A model generated the notes under the pieces. It saw only the letters and a list, made by a program, of their open reading frames with translations, did not search any database and was not told the origin of the DNA. Shown piece by piece: positions 59,600 to 64,000 of a stretch of 64,000 nt of DNA (its first letter is position 1; each line of letters begins with the position of its first letter). The position numbers were made by a program, and so were the translations under genes. Source of the DNA: M3007 sp043764095 (GTDB lineage Bacteria > Bacteroidota > Bacteroidia > Chitinophagales > Saprospiraceae); NCBI GenBank assembly GCA_043764095.1, contig JAYUKX010000021.1, positions 6,621 to 70,620 on the forward strand, read 5' to 3'.

Positions 59600-61360
59600 T
59601 TGTCTGATCAGAAACAACCCAAGTTTAATTTTTCCCTTTTCCGCCAAGTAATGGCGATGGTGAAACCCTATAAAAATGTCTTTATCTTGACGGTTGTGCT
59701 GACCGCCATTTTGGCTCCCTTGTCGGTATTGCGCCCTAAACTAATACAAGTGATGGTGGATGAATATATAGGGAAAAGCGATTTGCCGGGTATGACCATG
59801 ATTGCCGGGGTGATTATAGCCCTTATACTTATTGAGGTGATTTTACGCTATTTTTTCTTGTATAATGCCGATTGGTTGGGGCAATCCGTTTTACGCGACC
59901 TGCGTACTAAGGTATTTCGGCATATTACCAACTTAAATTTATCGTATTTCGACAAAACTCCAATCGGTCAAAGTACCACACGTACCATCAACGATATTGA
60001 GAGTATTAATACCGTATTTTCGGAAGGCAGCGTAACCATTTTATCGGATTTAATGAGCATCACAGCCGTGTTGTTTATTATGTTTGCTACCTCTTGGAAA
60101 CTAACTTTAGTCGTGTTATCTGTATTTCCTTTGTTGATTTGGGGCAGTTACCAGTTTAAAGAAAGTGTGCGTAAAAGCTACGAAAAAGTGCGCAACCATG
60201 TGGCCACCATGAATGCTTTTTTGCAAGAACGTATCTCTGGGATGCGCATTGTACAGATTTTTAATGCCGAAGGACGCGAATCTGATAAATTTAAAAAGAT
60301 CAACTACGATTATACCAGTGCCAACCTGCGAAGTATTTTGGCGTACGCCATTTTTTTTCCGGTAGTAGAAATCATTAGTGCATTGTCACTTGGTTTGATG
60401 GTGTGGTATGGTGCTAAAAGCGTATTGAGCGGCGAAATTACATTGGGTACCATGATTGCTTTCCAAATGTATATCAACATGCTCTATCGCCCCATCCGGA
60501 TGCTGGCCGATAAATTTAATAACCTTCAAATGGGCATGATTGCTGCCGAGCGCGTGTTTCTCTTGTTGGGTAACGACAATTATATCAAAAATACAGGTAC
60601 TTACAAAGCCGAAAAATTCAAAGGTCAAGTTGTCTTCGATCAAGTTGATTTTTCGTATATTCCAGATACGCCCATCCTGAAAAAAGTATCTTTTGAGATC
60701 GAACCTGGCCAAACATTGGCTATTGTAGGCAGTACTGGTAGTGGTAAATCCACGATCATTAACCTATTAGGTCGGTTTTACGAAATAGACGGCGGCTCCA
60801 TCCGTGTGGACGGCATAGATATCAAAGACTACGATTTGTTTACCCTGCGCAGGCATGTAGCGGTAGTATTGCAAGATGTATTTTTGTTTTCGGGGTCGGT
60901 ATTGGAGAATATTACCCTCCGTGATTCCGATATTACCGAAGAGCAGGCCATTGCCGCTGCAAAAATGATCGGTGCGCACGAGTTTATTATGAAACTACCG
61001 GGTGGCTACCATTATCAGGTAATGGAGCGCGGTGCCACGCTCTCCATGGGGCAACGCCAGTTGATCTCTTTTGTGCGTGCTCTGGTGTTCCAGCCCGATA
61101 TTTTGGTGTTAGACGAGGCCACTTCTTCCATTGATCCCGAATCAGAAGCGATTATCCAATATGCAATTGAAAAATTGATTGCCCGCCGCACCAGTATTAT
61201 TATTGCTCATCGGTTGTCCACGATCCGCCATGCACATAATATCCTTGTATTGGACAAAGGGGAGGTACTCGAATATGGCAACCACGAGTCCCTATTGACC
61301 AGAGATGGTGGTAAATACCGCGAATTATATGAGCGACAGTTTATGGTGGCAGGGGATTAA
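59600..61360 (+). CDS. MsbA-like ABC exporter (fused membrane and ATPase domains)
   Basis: A protein of 586 residues. Six membrane helices (~20-310) are followed by the ATPase: GSTGSGKST (Walker A), signature LSMGQRQL (variant of LSGGQ), LVLDEATSSID (Walker B) and an IIAHRLSTIRHA switch. It exports a lipid or drug as a homodimer or paired half-transporter. The start is TTG 59600, since a stop at 59585 and no nearer ATG limit it (the next Met is residue 18). A -7-like GAACTTTG lies near 59506-59513. Confidence 0.9.
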   Translation: MSDQKQPKFNFSLFRQVMAMVKPYKNVFILTVVLTAILAPLSVLRPKLIQVMVDEYIGKSDLPGMTMIAGVIIALILIEVILRYFFLYNADWLGQSVLRDLRTKVFRHITNLNLSYFDKTPIGQSTTRTINDIESINTVFSEGSVTILSDLMSITAVLFIMFATSWKLTLVVLSVFPLLIWGSYQFKESVRKSYEKVRNHVATMNAFLQERISGMRIVQIFNAEGRESDKFKKINYDYTSANLRSILAYAIFFPVVEIISALSLGLMVWYGAKSVLSGEITLGTMIAFQMYINMLYRPIRMLADKFNNLQMGMIAAERVFLLLGNDNYIKNTGTYKAEKFKGQVVFDQVDFSYIPDTPILKKVSFEIEPGQTLAIVGSTGSGKSTIINLLGRFYEIDGGSIRVDGIDIKDYDLFTLRRHVAVVLQDVFLFSGSVLENITLRDSDITEEQAIAAAKMIGAHEFIMKLPGGYHYQVMERGATLSMGQRQLISFVRALVFQPDILVLDEATSSIDPESEAIIQYAIEKLIARRTSIIIAHRLSTIRHAHNILVLDKGEVLEYGNHESLLTRDGGKYRELYERQFMVAGD

Positions 61361-61378
61361 AGGGGTGCAAAGACCAAC

Positions 61379-62362
61379 TCACGCCCCACCCAAATTCCCC
61401 AGCGTCCCCTCCAACATTTCCGTCACCACCCATCTTGCCCAAAGATTGCAATACCAATTGATGGGTGTATTGATCGTATATTGCCCAGTAAGTGTTACTT
61501 TACAGCCACCATTACTCAATGGCTCGAGGCGATAACGGTCAATTAGACTATGGATATATTTACCGCCTACCACGATATGTTCATCCAGTACAGTGGGTGG
61601 TACTTTGGCTGGATCAGTATAGATATCCAATTCCATGTATCGTTCTGGTTCATATTGTGTTATCGTTTCCTCAAAAACAAGACCTCGCTCGTAAGTAGCG
61701 ATTCGTTTGCCGCCAAGCGCAGCCGTATCTAATGTGGTAGATAAATGGCGCGGAAAATCCAGCGTACGTGTAAATACGCCGCGTGTATCCATCGTTGAGA
61801 GGTTAGGTGTGCGTAGCAATTGCGCCCAAACGACCTCGGGGGCTGTTGGCAAAACGATGGAACATGCTACGGTAGATGTTTTTTGGGTTTGGGTGCGGTC
61901 GCCTTCTACCAATCCAAGCACAAGGGGCAGCATCAAGAGTAATGTACTTTTTAAGGAATTTGGTGGCCCCCAATCGTCCACATCATCGAGGATATTACTG
62001 TCGCCTTCTGCTCTTATTTTATCTTTGCGTAACATCACATCCCGCGCTATCAAGCCTCCCAAACCAGCAAAGACGGCAAAAAAAGGAAATATCATGATCC
62101 AACATATTGCGCCTTCTGTATTGACTAAAATGGTAATCACTAACAAGGCCAAACTAGACAGCCATGGCTTAAAAAAAGCCTTCCAACCACTCCTCATTTG
62201 TTTTTTATCCGAAAGTGCAACCGTCAAATATCCTATACCCCACGGCACCAAGGCCAGAAATGTAATGCTCATGATTTCCAAAAGCCCTTGGAAAAATAAA
62301 AATAAGAGGTGGATCGTAAATCCATAAAGCGTAGCAAAGGAAAGGGCAAATAGTGTTTTCAT
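61379..62362 (-). CDS. membrane protein with SRPBCC (polyketide cyclase-like) domain
   Basis: About 327 residues from ATG 62362; an ATG at 62374 would overlap purU by 8 bases. The first ~160 residues hold four to five membrane helices. Residues ~165-327 have the SRPBCC pattern (VACSIVLPTAPEVVWAQLLR, GKRIATYERGLVFEETITQY, LEPLSNGGCKVTLTGQYTIN). The ligand is unknown. Very close to purU, so probably co-transcribed. Confidence 0.7.
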   Translation of the reverse strand: MKTLFALSFATLYGFTIHLLFLFFQGLLEIMSITFLALVPWGIGYLTVALSDKKQMRSGWKAFFKPWLSSLALLVITILVNTEGAICWIMIFPFFAVFAGLGGLIARDVMLRKDKIRAEGDSNILDDVDDWGPPNSLKSTLLLMLPLVLGLVEGDRTQTQKTSTVACSIVLPTAPEVVWAQLLRTPNLSTMDTRGVFTRTLDFPRHLSTTLDTAALGGKRIATYERGLVFEETITQYEPERYMELDIYTDPAKVPPTVLDEHIVVGGKYIHSLIDRYRLEPLSNGGCKVTLTGQYTINTPINWYCNLWARWVVTEMLEGTLGNLGGA

Positions 62363-62366
62363 AATA

Positions 62367-63218
62367 TTAGTCAAAAATAATAGTTTTGTTACCGTTTACC
62401 GTCACTTTATCTTCAAAAACCAACTGCAACGCACGCGCCAAAGCAATTTTTTCCACATCTTTTCCTGAACGAATCATATCATTTACGGAGTAAGTATGAT
62501 CTACCGGGATCACATTTTGTACAATAATGGGGCCTTCGTCCAAGTCGTTGTTGACGATATGCGCTGTGGCACCAATGATTTTCACACCGCGCTCGTAGGC
62601 TTGTCGGTAAGGACTTGCGCCGATAAAAGCAGGTAAAAAAGAATGGTGGATATTGATAATTCGATTGGGGAAATGATCCACAAATTCGGGCGAAAGGATG
62701 CGCATATATTTTGCTAATACGAGGTACTCTGGGTCGTAGCGCGCTATCACTTCCAATACTGCGGCTTCGTGTTGCTCGCGTGTGAGACCTGTATGTGGCA
62801 CATGGTGGTAATTAATGCCAAATTGATGCGTAAAATGCCCTAATTCTGGATGATTACCCACTACGGCCAATATATTAGCATTCAATTCTCGGAACTGGTG
62901 ACGCACCAAAAGTTCACCCAAGCAATGTTGTTCTTTGGTCACAAGGACAACAATATTTTTAGGCCGCTGCCGCACCAAAGTGACGCTACTACCTTCGGGT
63001 AAAAAACCACGAATTTCAGCAATAACTTCCTTTTTGTCTATTTTTCCTTGAAAAGAAGTCCGCATAAAAAAACGGTTGTCTTCGTGTTCCACAAATTCTT
63101 GGTTGCCAATAATATTCAAGCCTAAGCGGTAAAGCACACCAGAAATATGGTGTACAAGCCCTTTTTGGTCGGGGCAGTCGATCAATAATACGTAAATTGG
63201 TTGTTCCATAAGGGGCAA
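62367..63218 (-). CDS. purU: formyltetrahydrofolate deformylase
   Basis: A protein of 283 residues. An N-terminal ACT domain (LLIDCPDQKGLVHHISGVLY) is followed by the formyltransferase fold with NIHHSFLPAFIGASPYRQAY, IGATAHIVNNDLDEGPIIVQ (catalytic Asp) and a C-terminal region. It releases formate from 10-formyl-THF to balance one-carbon units. Confidence 0.93.
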   Translation of the reverse strand: MPLMEQPIYVLLIDCPDQKGLVHHISGVLYRLGLNIIGNQEFVEHEDNRFFMRTSFQGKIDKKEVIAEIRGFLPEGSSVTLVRQRPKNIVVLVTKEQHCLGELLVRHQFRELNANILAVVGNHPELGHFTHQFGINYHHVPHTGLTREQHEAAVLEVIARYDPEYLVLAKYMRILSPEFVDHFPNRIINIHHSFLPAFIGASPYRQAYERGVKIIGATAHIVNNDLDEGPIIVQNVIPVDHTYSVNDMIRSGKDVEKIALARALQLVFEDKVTVNGNKTIIFD

Positions 63219-63256
63219 AGATAGGAATTGCTAAGGAATGAAATTAAATTTCATTC

Positions 63257-63838
63257 CTAGGCAAATACAACCCCTTCATACACTTGATCTATGTTGAGCA
63301 TAATATTTAATGCTGGCAATGGGAATTGGCCATCGGAATGAAAATAGGTGTTGGCTTCCCATGCGCCATTTTCCATTTTTGTGCGCACTTCAACAAAGAT
63401 TTTTTCAGCATCTACCAAGATATAATTTTGAAGGGATTCGATCTGTTTGTAACGGATAAATTTATCCACAGCGTCATCCATTCGAGAGGTTTTGGAGATA
63501 ACCTCAAAAATTACAGAAGGGTATTGTTTGATGTATTTGTTTTCCACATCGTGCGGATCAGGAGCCACCATCACATCGGGGTAGGTATAATCTTTTTGGT
63601 GGGTAATTTGAACTTTAACGGATGCTGTAAAAATGCGAATATTTTGCTGTTTCAAAAGCGATCTGAGCAAAAAAGCAATATTTTGACAAATATAGTTGTG
63701 GTCGTCGGTAGTGCCTGGTATTGGAAATAATTGATGGTCAATAAATTCATGACGCTGCTCAGACTGTTCCTCAAACAGGATATACTCATCCAATGTCATG
63801 GATACTGCTGCCGTTTTAGTCGTCTTTTTGTGCATCAT
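63257..63838 (-). CDS. Uma2 family (DUF820) endonuclease-fold protein
   Basis: A protein of 193 residues. MTLDEYILFEEQSEQRHEFI, YPDVMVAPDP and VIFEVISKTSRMDDAVDKF followed by NYILVDAEKIFVEV are the PD-(D/E)XK signature of the Uma2/DUF820 family, common in cyanobacteria and Bacteroidota and often repeated in genomes. The role is unclear. The start may be Met1 or Met2. Confidence 0.85.
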   Translation of the reverse strand: MMHKKTTKTAAVSMTLDEYILFEEQSEQRHEFIDHQLFPIPGTTDDHNYICQNIAFLLRSLLKQQNIRIFTASVKVQITHQKDYTYPDVMVAPDPHDVENKYIKQYPSVIFEVISKTSRMDDAVDKFIRYKQIESLQNYILVDAEKIFVEVRTKMENGAWEANTYFHSDGQFPLPALNIMLNIDQVYEGVVFA

Positions 63839-63852
63839 TTATTAATTTACTT

Positions 63853-64000
63853 TAGAAAGGGTACACGTTTATTTTTGGTGAAACAGTTTGAAATTTAGAC
63901 TGAAGTACAGTTCCCCAAGTGTGGCAAGACCGGCCTTAGAAAAATGCAGGTTTTGCTTGAGTGGAGGCGGATGAAGCCAAAAAGTGTTTGAGCCAAACGA
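63853..64000. repeat. dispersed repeat family, copy at window end
   Basis: AAAGGGTACACG opens the block. From 63904 it matches the inverse of 45621-45722 almost throughout (for example AGAAAAATGCAGGTTTTGC and GGCGGATGAAGCC) and continues past the window edge. Confidence 0.8.

Overview
The window looks like a chromosomal segment of a Bacteroidota bacterium, most likely Saprospiria-like. This is inferred from promoter-like TAnnTTTG boxes, TonB-dependent receptors with carboxypeptidase-regulatory domains, a sigma/FecR/receptor trio, a probable type IX-sorted lamin-tail protein, a DUF4294 protein, an IPTL-type C-terminus and many species-type palindromic repeats. No rRNA, tRNA, CRISPR array, transposase or integrase gene was recognised.

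Positions 1-9,500 are an accessory, AT-rich array. About ten genes all lie on the + strand, in groups of one to three. Each group ends in an imperfect palindrome (892-959, 2022-2098, 4911-4976, 6675-6743, 7855-7920, 9402-9493) whose right end resembles the integron attC core (GTTRRRY-like). I read this as an integron-type cassette array without a visible integrase. The cargo looks like conflict or defence genes: a PD-(D/E)XK-like nuclease, a GTPase / membrane protein / EAD-bifunctional-nuclease trio, a GIY-YIG (T5orf172) nuclease split by a (TA)6 run, an HNH-HEPN double nuclease, and a second GTPase with a coiled-coil partner.

Positions 9,600-21,220 carry assimilatory sulfate reduction on the - strand: cysH, cysD, cysN, cobA, cysJ, a DUF2490 gene, cysI, and a siroheme dehydrogenase fused to a TauE/SafE permease. 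Ahead of cysH lie a promoter, a 22-codon leader ORF with six consecutive Cys codons, and an intrinsic terminator. A segment of the leader can pair with the terminator's 5' arm, which is the layout of a cysteine-sensing transcription attenuator.

Positions 21,370-45,400 hold trpGD and trpCF fusions behind a 16-bp operator-like palindrome, an S9 peptidase, upp, a formyltransferase, a TMTC-like TPR membrane protein, a lamin-tail secreted protein, a DEAD-box helicase, an SSF symporter, a GNAT, a GT2 glycosyltransferase, a GH113-like hydrolase, DUF4294, a ThuA-like protein, a degenerate rhodanese lipoprotein and a cystathionine gamma-synthase-type enzyme.

Positions 46,000-55,500 carry two TonB-dependent receptors. 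One sits in a sigma-FecR-receptor unit followed by a vanadium-haloperoxidase/PAP2-like lipoprotein. Positions 56,000-64,000 hold an IPTL-type secreted protein, panB, rnhB, an MsbA-like ABC exporter, an SRPBCC protein, purU and a Uma2-family nuclease. Dispersed inverted repeats punctuate the chromosome, notably a ~440-bp pair at 21.4-21.8 and 55.6-56.1 kb and another family at 45.4-45.7 and 63.9-64.0 kb.
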